The position numbers were made by a program, and so were the translations under genes. DNA of 64,000 nucleotides from Diplolepis rosae (lineage: Eukaryota; Arthropoda; Insecta; Hymenoptera; Diplolepididae): contig JAPYXD010000259.1 in NCBI GenBank assembly GCA_030998225.1, forward strand, positions 2,170,001-2,234,000. The letters run 5' to 3'. Below the pieces are notes generated by a model that ran no database searches, was not told the origin of the DNA, and saw only the letters and a list, made by a program, of their open reading frames with translations. Positions within the stretch are counted from its first letter, which is position 1; every line of letters begins with the position of its first letter. Shown here in pieces: positions 29,946 to 41,715 of the stretch.

Positions 29946-30189
29946 AACACAATATAATTGCTAAGGAAGGGACCATGTACGGAGCAGGGGAGTTTTTATA
30001 GTGAGTATATTAAGGCTTCACTACAAGACTTTGCTTTAAACTCCGTTTTCCGCAATTTGTGATTTTCCGTGTTTGTTGCAACATATGTTTGAATAAAATA
30101 TAAAGTATTGGACAGAGGTCTTTAAATCCTTTTATCACTTATTCTTTCTTATATTATCAATATTTTTGGATATGAAAAGCGCTCTACCT

Positions 30190-30378
30190 AATAAAAATTA
30201 AAATTGTTTTTTTATATTTTGGGATAGTTTTATTTGTAACTTTTTTGTAGCCATTTTACCTTATTTTCCACACCCAAAAAGTCGCTAAGATTGTAAGGAA
30301 CAAAATAAAAAACGAATCATGACAATTGGTTGCAAAAAAAAAAGTTATTCAAAGTTAAAAAATGCCAAAAAGATCCCT
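30190..30378 (-). repeat. Family P repeat, copy 2
   Basis: Matches the reverse complement of 42590-42770 and the plus strand of 5590-5730 (TTGTAAGGAACAAAATAAAA, AATTGGTTGCAAAAAAAAAA, GCCAAAAAGAT). It is cut on the right by element F2. Confidence 0.55.
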
Positions 30379-30379
30379 A

Positions 30380-31293
30380 CACTGAGAAAACAGTTTCTTT
30401 GAATCAAAGAAACATTTCTTTGATATACTTTCAAAGAAAAAATGTCTTTGAATCGAAGAAAGTTTTGTTGATTCAAAAAAATTTTCTTTCAGGTAGTTCA
30501 GAAAAATTAGACCCCAGGCAAAAATAGATAATTCTGCTTTCAAGAATAGCAATATTATTATTGAAGAGCTAATTTGAAAGAGAAAAGATTATTTTTCATT
30601 AAAAAAATTTGAAACACAAAAAAATGATTTTATTAATAAATTTTATTTTTTTCCAAACTTATTTTCTTATCTCTTCGAGCCAAATTTTTAAAAATGATGC
30701 TATTTTAATAAATCACGTTTCATTTTTTTAGCAAAAAGATTCTCTACAACTTCACCATTTCCAATTTTCGAAAATGAATTCTTTAATGGCTAAAATTATA
30801 AAAAAACAATTTTTCAAAACAAACTTTTTCTAAACAAATTGCTGTATTTGATAATAATTAATTCAATTTCAAAAATAGGAAACGGCCACGTTGTAGAGAA
30901 TCTTTTTCCTAAAAAAATGAACCGTGATTTATTAGAATAGCATCATTTTTACAAATTTAACTCGAAGCGATAAGATAATAAGTTTGGACAAAAATAAAAT
31001 TTATTAATAAAATCATTTTTTTGTGTTTCAAATTTTTTTCATGAAAAATAATCTTTTCTCCTTCAAATTAGCCCTTCAATAATAATATTGCTATTTTTGA
31101 AAGCAAAATTATCTATTTTTGCCTGAGGTCTAATTTTCGTGAACGAACTACCTGAATCTAAACAAATCTATTTCTTTGAATCAAAGAAAATTTTTTTTCA
31201 ATTAACAAAACTTTCTTTAATTCAAAGAAATTTTTTCTTTTGCCGTATCTCAAAGAAATTTTTCTTCGATTCAAAGAAACTGTTTTCTCACTC
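30380..31293. mobile_element. Element F2 split by a family C relative
   Basis: The left half of the AATCAAAGAAA element is at 30380-30490 (CACTGAGAAAACAGTTTCTT after TA). The right half is at 31155-31293, ending CTGTTTTCTCACTCC. Between lies a 660 bp family C relative, from AGGTAGTTCAGAAAAATTAG to GTGAACGAACTACCT, with diverged arms and several stops in the frame that is open in other copies. Frames at 30330-30552 and 31139-31451 are shadows of the words. Confidence 0.8.
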
Positions 31294-32520
31294 CAAGAAA
31301 ACATTTTCATCACGTGATCTTTCTGATCCATGGCCCTAAGGACTCGAAAGACAATGGTTGAGAAAATGAAAGAGGGAAAGAGAGGGAGCAATTGGTAATC
31401 GAGGAATCCAGGAACCCAGAACCGTTGAACGGTTGACTGCCGCAGACGCAAGGTCGATGTCCTTGGGGATCAACGAACCCTCGAGGAGGGATGTCTCGCA
31501 CAGAAAACGTGTGCGTTCACACGTACATACGTCCCTCCCCATTTGTTTCGAGGCGGTCTAGCTAAGGGTGCTTTTTAAGATTAGGTTAGGTCTACTATTA
31601 GACTCAGCAAGGGATGTTAAGTGCAACAGGAGTGAAGAGAATCACTCAGGGATGAAAAGCATAAAAGAAAAGAATTTGTACGAAAGAGAGGAAATTGTGC
31701 AAATTTCAGAAAGGGTAAAACCAGGGATGGGTACTTTTATATTTAAAGATAGACGAAAGAGGCGTAACCACCTGTTGTTCGGGGGCGATGGTCTTCCCCC
31801 CCCCCCCCCATCATTCTCTCTTTTTCTGAGACACGAGAGCCTCCCTTCATGTTATTTTCAGATCCGACTTAATTCTAATTTCGAACCCTCGATCCAACAA
31901 TCTATTTCTTTCCGAGCTTCTTCCTTTTACCTATTTCCTGTTCTTCCTTTTTGCTCGTCTGCTTTTATTTCATTTCTTGACTCTTTCTTTGCCCTTTTCC
32001 TTTCATTCGGTGGATCTTTCGTTTTTCTTAACTTCTTCTTGCATTCCTGTCTTGTTGCGTTTCTACTCACGTCGAGACGAAGGTGTCAGTTAATTTGGAC
32101 AGAGGAGGACAATACGAATATCCTTTATGGACGACATGACCGAGCAGAGCAGAGCAGTCCAGGCCAGGGAGCAATGTCCCTCGAGTCACCACCCTTTCTT
32201 GCTAACAACGCAAGGTATGCAGGCCGTTACTTGACAGCAGTACGGTTATGCTTACCGAGCCTTTTTCTCTTTCTTTTTTTTTTATCAAGCCTCCAAATCT
32301 CCCATGATTCTTCACTTCTCCCCAGTCTGTATCTCTATAAGCCTATACAAAGTGTGTTAAACTTTTTCTATCTATGGGCAAGAGTTGAGCTACCCTATCA
32401 CTTACTTATCGCGGAAACACGCCTTCCTGCCTTTATTTCTTCTACTCAATGCGCTCTTGTGTGATATCAACTTCTTCAATTGTTCCCTTCACTGCATTCC
32501 GAACACTTGAACCTATTTTT
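31294..32520 (+). other. Single-copy-looking island with a 298-codon open frame
   Basis: Apart from a family B-like CACGTGATCTTTCTGATCCATGG end at 31312-31334, nothing here matches the rest of the window and GC content is higher. The frame at 31568-32464 is the longest in the window. Its product is Ser/Phe/Leu-rich, partly encoded by a 14-base C run (31796-31809, giving prolines) and pyrimidine tracts, with hydrophobic stretches but no domain I recognise and no clear splice or start context. It could be 5' flank, UTR or intron of a host gene, or a lineage-specific gene. I favour non-coding. Confidence 0.35.
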
Positions 32521-34336
32521 ACACTCAGGACGAGATTTGGTTTATCCTAGCAGAATTTAGTTGGATAAACCAACGAATTTTTTTATTAGATAGAGGAAAA
32601 AGTTTTATTTAAATTTGAGAAGTTGTTTTCATAACTTTATTTTTTCAATTCGAAGAAAAAAGACCTTTGGAAAAAATATAAATTTATTGATTTGAAGAAA
32701 TCACCTTTTTAAGCTTTTTTAAGTTAAAGACATAATTTTTTAACGTTATTTGACTTAAAAAAATATTTATTTGATTCAAATATAACACAGGCAAAAACTT
32801 GATAAATAATTCATTTAATTTTATTATCTTTGAAGAAAGAGAATTTTTTCTTTAAATTAAGGAAAATATTTCTGTGAGTCACATTACGTATGTACTATGC
32901 GACTGCGTAGATATTTATTTCTTTGATTCGAAGAAAAAGAAATTTTGTTTGAATCAAAAATACTCTTTTTTGGTTAATTCAAGCAAACCGATAAAATCAT
33001 TTTATTAGATAAACTATGATTTTTGATTAAGTCAACTTAAGAAATGATTCAATTAATTGTATTATCTTTGAACAAAGACAATTTTTTCTTTAAATTGAAG
33101 AAAAAACAATCAAGAAATTTCTTTAATTCAAAAAAACTTTTCTTGACCGTATAGCAATGCACAAATTTGTTTGATTCAATAAAAATTTTGTTTGAATCAA
33201 AGAAACTTTATTCTGGGTGTATACGGTTGAGTACATTTTTGGTTAATTCAAGCAAACCGATAAAATCATTTTGTTAGATAAACTATGATTTTTGATTAAG
33301 CCATCTTAAAAAATGATTCAATTAATTTTATCTTTGAACAAAAACAATTTTTTCTTTAAATTGAAGAAAAAACAATCAAGAAATTTCTTTAATTCAAAAA
33401 AACTTTTCTTGACCGTATAGCAATGCACAAATTTGTTTGATTCAATAAAAATTTTGTTTGAATCAAAGAAACTTTATTCTGGGTGTATACGGTTGAGTAC
33501 ATTTTTGGTTAATTCAAGCAAACCGATAAAATCATTTTGTTAGATAAACTATGATTTTTGATTAAGCCATCTTAAAAAATGATTCAATTAATTTTATCTT
33601 TGAACAAAAACAATTTTTTCTTTAAATTAAAGAAAATATTTGTATGAGTTACATTACGTACTACGCGGTTGCGCAGACATTTATTTCTTTAATTCGAAGA
33701 AAAAAAAGAATTAAGAAATTTCTTTAAATCAAAGAAACTTTTCTTTGACCGTATACCAATGCACAAATTTATTTGATTCAAAGAAATTTTGTTTGAATCA
33801 AAGATACTTTTTTCTGGGTGCTGTGTGTTACAAGAAATAGACTTCAATCTTCGTTAAATTTAAGAGTAAAGAATTTTTGTAACATTTATCGGCAAAACTC
33901 TTATGTTTACAAAAAGCAGTGATATGTATACTGAAATATCTGTTAAGCTCACAGAAATTCTATACTGTCACTATTTTAACTTATGGACTCCCTATCAATG
34001 TAACAGATTTTTTCTCCACACCCAGGAAAAAGATTTATTTGAATTTAAGAAATCGTTTTTTCAACTTTATTTTATCAATTTGAAGTTTAAACACCTTTAG
34101 AATAAATATAAATTTATTTAATTCCAAGAAATCACCTTTTTAGCCTTTTTTAAGTAAAAGAAATTATTTTTTAACTCTATTTATTTGATTCAAAAAAATA
34201 TTTATTTTATTCAAATAAAATACCGGCAAAAACTTAAGAAATAATTTATTTAATTTTATTATCTTTGAACGAAGACCATTTTTTCTCTAAATTAAAGAAA
34301 AAATCAATCAAGAACTTTCTTTAATTCAAAGAAAAT
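32521..34336. repeat. AATCAAAGAAA-word array with a 266-269 bp tandem repeat
   Basis: The region is built of TTTGAATCAAAGAAA-like words and CTTGACCGTATAGCAATGCAC blocks. TGGTTAATTCAAGCAAACCG recurs at 32971, 33240 and 33506, giving three tandem units. The first two are near-identical over about 250 bp, and the third switches near 33620 to sequence like 32850-32950. 33835-34015 is unassigned, and a further word element starts CACCCAGGAAAAAGATTTAT at 34019. The 65-codon frame at 33903-34100 is not convincing. Confidence 0.7.
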
Positions 34337-34717
34337 AAATTCTTTAATGGCTAAAATTATAGAAAAACAATTTTTCAAAAAAATAAGTTTATAAACAAAT
34401 TGCTGTATTTGATAATAATTAATACAATTTCAAAAATTGGAAACAGTCAAGTCGTAGAGAATCTTTTTCCTAAAAAAATGAACCGTGATTTATTAGAATC
34501 GCATCATTTTTAGAAATTTGGCTCGAAGCGATAAGAAAATAAGTTTGGGCAAAAATAAAATTTATTAATAAAATTATTTGTTTGTGTTTCAAATTTTTTT
34601 AATGAAAAATAATCTTTTCTCTTTCAAATTAGCCCTTCAATAATAATATTGCTATTCTTGAAAGAAAAATTATCTATTTTTGCCTGAGGTCTAGTTTTCG
34701 TGAAGGAACTACCTTAA
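34337..34717. mobile_element. Family C right-half fragment
   Basis: AATTCTTTAATGGCTAAAAT through TTTTTGCCTGAGGTCTAG and GGAACTACCTTAA matches the relative at 30780-31155. The left arm is missing. Confidence 0.7.
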
Positions 34718-35640
34718 ACTCTAAATTAATTAGAAATTTACCCTAAATTAGTCAAATTTAACTTTGTAATATAAAATTTTCTTTTCTGGATGTAAATTTC
34801 ATATTTAATTCTATATTTTATATAAAAAAATGTATAATCATTCAATTTTAACTCTGCAAAGGACACATTTTTGTTTACATTATATACCTCAATTTAGAAA
34901 CAGAATTCAATATTTCTTAGTTTCTGTCCAAAAGTTTTTAAACTAAAGTCAAAAGGGATTTTACTGTTTAATCTTCGGGCTGAAAAGCCTGACTTATAAT
35001 TGATGAAATAATTAATACATGAGAGAGAAGGACTTACATTATTATTATCATAGTTTTTAATCGTATTTGTATTTTTGTATATGCAATAAATTAATGAGAG
35101 TTCCACTGGGTTTTATTGAGTTAATAGTTCCATTTATTAACTACGAAATGAGTATGATAAGTCAAAACCATTGATTTAATTAATTATAAAGTATTCATCT
35201 TACGAATAGAGAATATGAAGGTCACTTTTAACTATCAGAAAATTCTTCCGAATCAAATTATAATTTAAAGTTATGTCTCTCATGGATAATATTAATTAGA
35301 CAAAAATAAATTGAATAATTTCATAAGTATGAATTTAATTAAGCTATAGATATTATAAAGAATAATTTAATAATATTCCAAAATGACAGGATAATTTTAT
35401 TTCGAAATTACCGTTCAGTTATGTAGTTAGCACCTCTAACGTTATTTTGTTGAGATCTGTCCTCGAATCAATTAAGGCGAATAGTAAAAGCAGTTTGCGA
35501 CTAAAGGTGAAAATTCTGAAGAAATAAACACTTGGAAAAGTAGATAATTGCCTAACTGCTAGTTGTATAAAGCGCATTACAAAACAAAATAATATTGGAA
35601 AATTTCAATAACAAGTCTCATTAGCAATCGCATATACAGG
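34718..35640. other. 0.9 kb AT-rich sequence without recognised features
   Basis: Rich in ATAATTAAT-type sequence. The 70-codon minus frame at 34894-35106 shows no motif. I recognise no repeat family. Confidence 0.5.
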
Positions 35641-36560
35641 GTGAATTTTTACATTCTCATACTCAATAACTCTCGATAGAATTATCGGATTGAATTGAGC
35701 TTTGGGATAATTTATCGGAGACAAAAAAGTAAGGACTAGTTCGTCAACTAGCCATATCCGACCAAAATTGTAAAAATAAGAACATTTTTTGTATTTTTAA
35801 AAAAATCTAAAATTCTAATACTGGTTTCTGATAATGTTCATAAATCTCTACTAATTATACTAATAATATTTATCGATTAAACTAAAATTAGGAAAGTTAT
35901 AGTATGTTGAAATTGGAAAAAAGTCAATTTATAAATTCCATTTTCCAGTTAAATTATACTAAATACGAAAATAAGTTATAATACAAAATTATTTACTACA
36001 TAAAAGATCTACGAATTTAAATCGCAACATTTTTTCAAAAGACGTATATTTTTCTTTTTAATTTAAGAAACTGACCCTATGCGAAAACAACAAAAAATGA
36101 ATGCAAATTGTAAAAAAATACTATTGAAAATCCAAAATTTTATTTTTTAACAATAATATGTGTAATTCGAAAAAAATGTAGGAATACAAAATTGTTCGTT
36201 TCAATAAGTTATACAAATTTTGTCTGACATAGTTTCTGATAAAACGTATGTTTTTTATTGCAATTTCAAAAAATACGATTAAAATTCAAAAATTCATTTT
36301 TTTAAACAAAATATGTGAGATACGAAAAAAACGTTAAGATAGAAAATTATTTGCCTAATAAATGAGATCTTCAAATTCTCAGTAGGACATTTTTTAAGAA
36401 GATGTATATTTTATCTTTTGATTTTAAGAAAACACTATTGAAAATGAAAAATTCCATTTTTTAACCAAAATTTGTGAAATACGAAATAAGCGTTGAAATG
36501 CAAAATCCTTTGCTTAATTAAAATCTACGGTTGTTTTTCCTATAGAGATATTAGCAAGAT
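35641..36560 (-). repeat. Family A, diverged copy 4 (no ACAG tract, no GC head)
   Basis: Starts TTTTTACATTCTCATACTC, then directly CTCTCGATAGAATTATCGGA, with the ACAG tract missing, and follows the subrepeat order of copy 3 to ATATTAGCAAGATTATAAAA. It is more diverged than copies 1-3. A short family V-like insert, GAAACTGACCCTATGCGAAA, lies at 36067-36086. Confidence 0.65.
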
Positions 36561-36580
36561 TATAAAAAATTATTGGTGTT

Positions 36581-36675
36581 CTTAGTTGGCTTTAGGGTCA
36601 AGAAAAAATGTAACTCAAAGTTTCAGGTTTTCAAACGTTTCGACTCAGATTGGAGTCCTCATCAGTGATAATTTA
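36581..36675 (-). ncRNA. Hammerhead-like ribozyme motif 7, at the end of a satellite array
   Basis: On the minus strand: TTATCA, CTGATGA (36665-36659), stem II GACTC-CAATCT-GAGTC with one extra G, GAAACGUU, UGAAAACC. Helix I is UCA/UGA. The downstream box is GACCCTAAAGCCAACTA at 36599-36583. The five satellite monomers lie immediately 5' of it on the same strand. Confidence 0.7.
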
Positions 36676-37430
36676 TTTCTATAAAAAATACAAAGGAAGA
36701 AACTTAAAAATAGCACGTGTGACGGATAAACATTGTTGTAAAACGATATAAATGAATTGTACTAAAAATAAAATAAATTAATTGGTCTAAACTAAATTTA
36801 CAAAAAAATAAAATAAAACTGTGCAAAAATTTTTTCTAGAAAAATACAAAGGAAGAAACTTAAAAAATAGCACGTGTGACGGATAAACATTGTTGTAAAA
36901 CGATATGACTGAATTATACATGTGAAACTATATAGAATTGGTCTAAACTAAATTTAAAAAAAAATAAAAATAAACTGTAATAATTTTTTTCTAGAAAAAT
37001 ACAAGGGAAGAAACTTAAAAAATTTTCGCATGTGTGATCGATGAACATTCTGTCAAAAAATGATGTAAAAGAATTGCAAGTGTGTAACTATAAAATTGGT
37101 CTAAATAACTAAATTTTCAAAAAAGTAAAACTGTACAAAAAATTTTTTTCTGTAAAAATACTAAGGGGAGAAACTTAGAAAATAGCACGTGTGACGGATA
37201 ACATTGTTGTAAAACCGATATAAATGAATTGTACATGTGAAACTCTTAAAAATTGGTCTAAACTAAATTTACAAGAAAATAAAAACTGTAGAAAAAATTT
37301 GCTCTGTAAAATTACTAAGGAGAGAAACTTAAAAATGGCACCTGTGAGGGATAAAAATTGTGGTTAAACGATATAAATGAGTTGTACATGTGAAACTATA
37401 ATATTGGTCTAGATTTCTAAATTTTTCGGT
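36676..37430 (-). repeat. Five-copy tandem satellite, period 154-159 bp
   Basis: Monomers begin at about 36691, 36847, 37002, 37161 and 37315. Each has CAAAGGAAGAAACTTAAAAA-like, GTGTGACGGATAAACATTG and GGTCTAAACTAAATTT blocks. Monomer edges read TTTCTAGAAAAATA, similar to the sequence just 5' of the hammerhead core. A lone monomer precedes motif 3 at 9786-9889. 37431-37550 is unassigned. Confidence 0.9.
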
Positions 37431-37554
37431 CTCATTAAGGAAATTAAATGTAAATACAAATTTTAAATTTTTTCTCTTTACTCAGACTAACCGTCAATCG
37501 AAATGTCGATATAAGTCCTGTTCATTATTTGGAAGAATATAAATTATTTGCTAT

Positions 37555-37648
37555 GTTGGCTAATTGACTCTAGGGTCCATAAATAAAAAAATAGTAGTTT
37601 TAATCAAACAATTCGATTCTGATTGGAGTCCTCATCAGTGATCTTTAT
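37555..37648 (-). ncRNA. Hammerhead-like motif 8 (GAAA altered)
   Basis: On the minus strand: GATCA, CTGATGA (37638-37632), stem II GACTC-CAATCA-GAATC, then GAATTGTT instead of GAAACGTT, and TGATT. Helix I is still GAUCA/UGAUU, but the A at 15.1 is lost. The downstream box is GGACCCTAGAGTCAATTAGC. Probably inactive. Confidence 0.6.
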
Positions 37649-37699
37649 TTCTAAAATATGTAAAAAAGTAACTGGTAAATATTGTACATATGAGTCCTA

Positions 37700-37860
37700 T
37701 TTTTTAGTACAACTTTGGTACAGTCTGCGCTCTCTATAGGGTCGCTCTCAATAGAGCCTCTACCCCTAATCTGTACTCGACGCTTCCCTCACCATGTGTG
37801 CACTGCTGAATTTAATTTCCACCGTTCTCAATATTGCCACGTGATCAATACACTAAGAGA
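37700..37860. other. Short GC-richer unique segment
   Basis: GCTCTCTATAGGGTCGCTCTCAATAGAGCC-type sequence (37729-37760) forms a small hairpin with the word TCTATAGGG/CTCAATAGAG. No repeat partner and no gene seen. Confidence 0.35.
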
Positions 37861-38690
37861 AGAATATATCGAACATACATAAAGTTGATTATAGCAAAAT
37901 AAATGTAAATTAGAATAAAATTGTAATCATATTAACTAATTAATAAATTTTTGAAAGTAAATGCTCCGTTATCTTTGTTAATTAAAAAGGAAATAGTCAC
38001 TCAGAGCCAAAATTATTCGTTTATTGAACAAGATCTTTTATTATTTAATAGTGCCAAAATTTTAGCACTTTTAAATAGTAAACGATTATTATATAATAAA
38101 GTATTCAGTATCACCATTTTGAAAATAATAAAATAAATACATCATTATCATCACAAATTCATAATGATTAATTACTTTATTTGCTATTCTAATAATAATT
38201 CATTACTTTAATAATTACTTCAAAAATAACTCTGATGACTAATTATTTTTAATGATTTCTTTAATTATAACTTTAATTACTACAATAATAATAATTCATT
38301 ACTGTATTTTTTATATCCTCATTTCAACAGTAAATGAAAAAATATAATCGTAATTTTGTCTATATATCGAATATTCATACATAACATATTAACAACCTTC
38401 GTAAACTACGAAGGTTGGTTCCTTCACAATCAAAATTTAAATTAAATTTCAACTTTGAAAATTCAAAATGATAATTAAAAATTTATGTAACAGAATTCAC
38501 AAATTATTTAATTACTATACATTTGATTGCACAACATAATTGAAAATTAAAAAAAAAATAACAAAATGTCAAAAATATTTCGATTAATTTATATACAACT
38601 ATTATACTATTATGTTTGATAATACTTCAAACATTTAAATCAAATTGCACGTATTTACGTAGATGCACAAAACAATTTCGATTACAAATT
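37861..38690. other. AT-rich sequence with a perfect 10 bp hairpin
   Basis: 38394-38416 reads AACCTTCGTA-AAC-TACGAAGGTT. 38130-38330 is a degenerate run of ATAATTACTT-like words. The 61-codon plus frame at 37951-38136 has no motif. Confidence 0.5.
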
Positions 38691-38711
38691 TTTAACCTTT
38701 TAGCTGCGGGG

Positions 38712-38731
38712 GTGGTCGATATATCGACCAC
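38712..38731. repeat. Perfect 20 bp palindrome GTGGTCGATATATCGACCAC
   Basis: Lies in TTTTAGCTGCGGG-(palindrome)-TCAAAGGGC. It could be a fold-back end of a DNA element or a dimeric binding site. No second copy in this window. Confidence 0.8.
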
Positions 38732-38739
38732 TCAAAGGG

Positions 38740-40285
38740 CACAAAATATTTAATGTTTTTAGGCAAAATTTAATGTTTGATGTTTTGAATAAATTTGCGA
38801 GCGATTTTTTTATCTTGAAGCATCGAAAAAACGACTCAGAAAATTTTTTTTATTTCAGATTCGGATTCTCCGTTAAAATCACGTAAGTTTTATTTGAAAT
38901 ACTGTATGAGAAATAATTCCCTGGAGAACTTTCTGATTTTTTTTATAGATTACTTGTCATCCCCTGGGAAAATACATAATAAAATTTTTTCTATCAAAAT
39001 CATTTGCAGAAGTTCATAGCGATGTGAATAAAACAAACTGCGATGTGATTTCCTCTTCGTCGTGCGGTTTCCTGGAATATCCTTTTGCGGTTGATGATAA
39101 ATAAGAATAGAATCTCCAGATGAGCCAAATACTTGACTCGATTTTGTGAAATCTTTCTCATATCGTCTATTAGAGATAAAAAGATTTTTATTTTGAAACA
39201 GCTTCAAATCACTCGTTCTTAACTATTCAAAAGCTCATAAAGTCAGATAATTAAAATTCAGAAGTTTTTCAAATTTTTCGTTTCATTAGAACGCATTAGA
39301 AAAACAGATATAGTCTATTTTAAATGGATTAATTTATTAATAAAAATTTCAATTTAATAATTTTTTAAAACTTTAATATGTTTACCATCAAAGATAAATT
39401 CTATTTTTTTGTGTATAAGATTTTGATTCGGTACGCCTGATCGCCAAAATATAAAAGTTTTAGTCAAATTTATCATAGAGTTTTTGAGAAAAAAAAAATA
39501 TTGCAAAAATAAGCATTTTTCCATTACAATTCATGTAAAAATCGAAACTTTGACAAGTGTTTGTCTAAAACCTGTCCATCTTTCTGACATTTTTCTTTCG
39601 AATTTTTAGTTTGGAGGTTCGAAAATACAAAAAAAAAAATTTTTTATACAATTTTTTATCATAAGGCCATTTTCTGTACATTTCGTGCGGGGTCCTTTAA
39701 AAAATAAGTAGAAAAGTTATTTTAATTTTGAATTTTGAATGGGAGTTTTTTTATGACCTTCCAAATGCGTCCCATAAGTCTTGAGGTACCCTTTATTTCA
39801 GCAGTGTGGGTTGAAGGCCGTAAAAGATCGATTAAAAATAAAAAAGGCACTTCCGGTGATAGACGAGAATAGAGGAGGTTCTTAGCTTTCCCCCATCCCT
39901 TATAATCCGGGGCTGATAACCCTGTAGATATACCTCAATGTAAGGGTAGACTGACAATTCACTATCCCAATCTCTCCTTCTGTTTGCCTTATACCATGAA
40001 AATTCTCTGAGCAACACTGAGCTCCATAGTAAATAGTGAAAATATCGTAAACGCCTTTCAGGGTGTAGTCCGACAGATAAGATAGGCGATTTACACAACG
40101 AGAGTAAGAGAGACAGAAAAATGCGAATAAGAATAATGAAACGAAAAGAGATAAAAGGAGGACAGCTTTGTTTTCGATGTTTATGAAAAGAGTTATTTAA
40201 AATTATTTAAAAGTTATTAAAAATTACATCTTTTTGAAAATTTTGCAAACATAAGGAAAGACAGTAATGCACGTCTGTTAAGGTT
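38740..40285. other. 1.5 kb largely unassigned sequence
   Basis: Minus frames at 38950-39207 (85 codons, charged) and 39832-40098 (88 codons) give no domain that I recognise. 39831-40130 is less AT-rich and looks single-copy. 40270-40290 has a short TTAGATTAGGTTGAATTAG run. Confidence 0.4.
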
Positions 40286-40301
40286 AGATTAGGTTGAATT
40301 A

Positions 40302-40921
40302 GACCTCAGGCAAAAATAGATAATTTTGCTTTCAAGAATAGCAATATTATTATTGAAGGGCTATTTTGGAAGAGAAAAGATTAATTTCCATGAAAAAAAT
40401 TTGAAATACAGAAAAATAATTTTATGTTTGCCCCAACAATTTTTATCGCTTCTTACCAAATTTTAAAAAATTATGCGATTTTAATAAATTACAAATCACT
40501 TTTTGAAGAAAAAGATTCCATATAACTTAACAATTTCGAATTTTCGAAAATGAATAAATTATTATCAAATTCAGCAATTTGTTTATTAAAATTTCGTTTT
40601 GGAAAATGTTTTTTTAATGGTTTCAGCCATTAAAGAATTTAGTTTTAGAAATCAGAAACGGTGAAGTTGTGAGGAATCTTTTCTCTGAAAAAGTGATTTG
40701 TAATTTATTAAAATCGCATAATTTTTTATAATTTGGTAAGAAGCGATAAGAAAAAAAGTTCGTCAAAAATGAAATTTATTAATAAAATTATTTTTCTGTG
40801 TTTCAAATTTTTTTCATGCAAAATAATCTTTTTTCTTTCAAAATAGCTCTTCAATAATAATATTGCTATTCTTATTATCTATTTTTGCCTGAGGTCTAAT
40901 TTTTGTGGATGAAAACTACGT
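40302..40921. mobile_element. Family C, nearly complete, both arms with small deletions
   Basis: From TTAGACCTCAGGCAAAAATA to GATGAAAACTACGTTAA. The left terminus TTAAGGTAGTTGATCC is missing, and both arms have short deletions (for example at 40428-40445 and 40872-40880). It directly abuts the sequence shared with 18.84 kb. Confidence 0.8.
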
Positions 40922-41009
40922 TAACTTCTTTTTAGTAAAATTTTTTATAAAAATTGAAAAACTTGTTGATAATTACAGATAACTGTAAAAATGTTTGCAA
41001 AATTTTCAC

Positions 41010-41715
41010 TTAAGGGGGGAGATACCTCTAGAACCCTTAAAAAAAGCAGTTTTTTCAATTTTATTCTGGGAGAATGAAAACGAAACAAGTCCGGATTTTT
41101 TGCTTATATTAGAAGGCATTATTTAACTTCAAAAAAACAATTTTTTCATGATATAAAAATACAAAATGGCGGAAATATGACGGATACCGTCGATAGCGTT
41201 GCTGCTAACATTTTTTGCGGCCGTTAACTTCCTGGCTAGGTTTTTCATCTGAAACGATAAAAGAAAATTTTTTATAAATCGGGAAGCTTTTATCGAGTGC
41301 ATAGCAGGGGGGTTTTGAGAATTTCGAAAAATTGGGTATATTTTCATGCGTTTCGTGAAAAAGTGCCATTTTTACCCGTGTTTTTTGACATGAAAATAGT
41401 TAAACAACTGTAGAAATACTATTTTGCTCGAAAAAGCGCCCTACCACACACTTGAATATAGAATTATCTATAAAATACCGTTTCATTCAAGTAAATCGAT
41501 TGAATAGTTTGCTCGCAATCTTGACGGCCGGATAAAAAAAGTTAGTTTTGAGAAAACGAGCCTCAAAGTTTTTGTACATGAAAAAATATATTCCATTCAA
41601 CTTACGGGTTACCAATAGAACTTTAAGATTATATTTTTGAGTAGTTTTTCAATCGATTTGAGCAAAAAAAAAATTTTTGATTTTTTGAAAGTTCTAGAGT
41701 TATCTCCCCCCTTAA
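41010..41715. mobile_element. Family K, complete 706 bp element with TTAA ends
   Basis: The left end TTAAGGGGGGAGATACCTCT and the right end AGAGTTATCTCCCCCCTTAA form TIRs of about 25 bp with a TTAA at each edge. The interior includes CACTTGAATATAGAATTATC and TTGACGGCCGGATAAAAAAA. A split and truncated copy is at 18931-23385. The 72-codon minus frame at 41129-41347 is not conserved between copies. Confidence 0.85.

Noticed and set aside
32971..33760. CRISPR-like array (also the 36.69-37.43 kb repeats)
   Set aside because: The units are head-to-tail tandem repeats without unique spacers, in a eukaryotic context.
38950..39207. 85-codon minus-strand frame as a transposase fragment next to the palindrome
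   Set aside because: I recognise no transposase motif, and the frame is charged and unremarkable.
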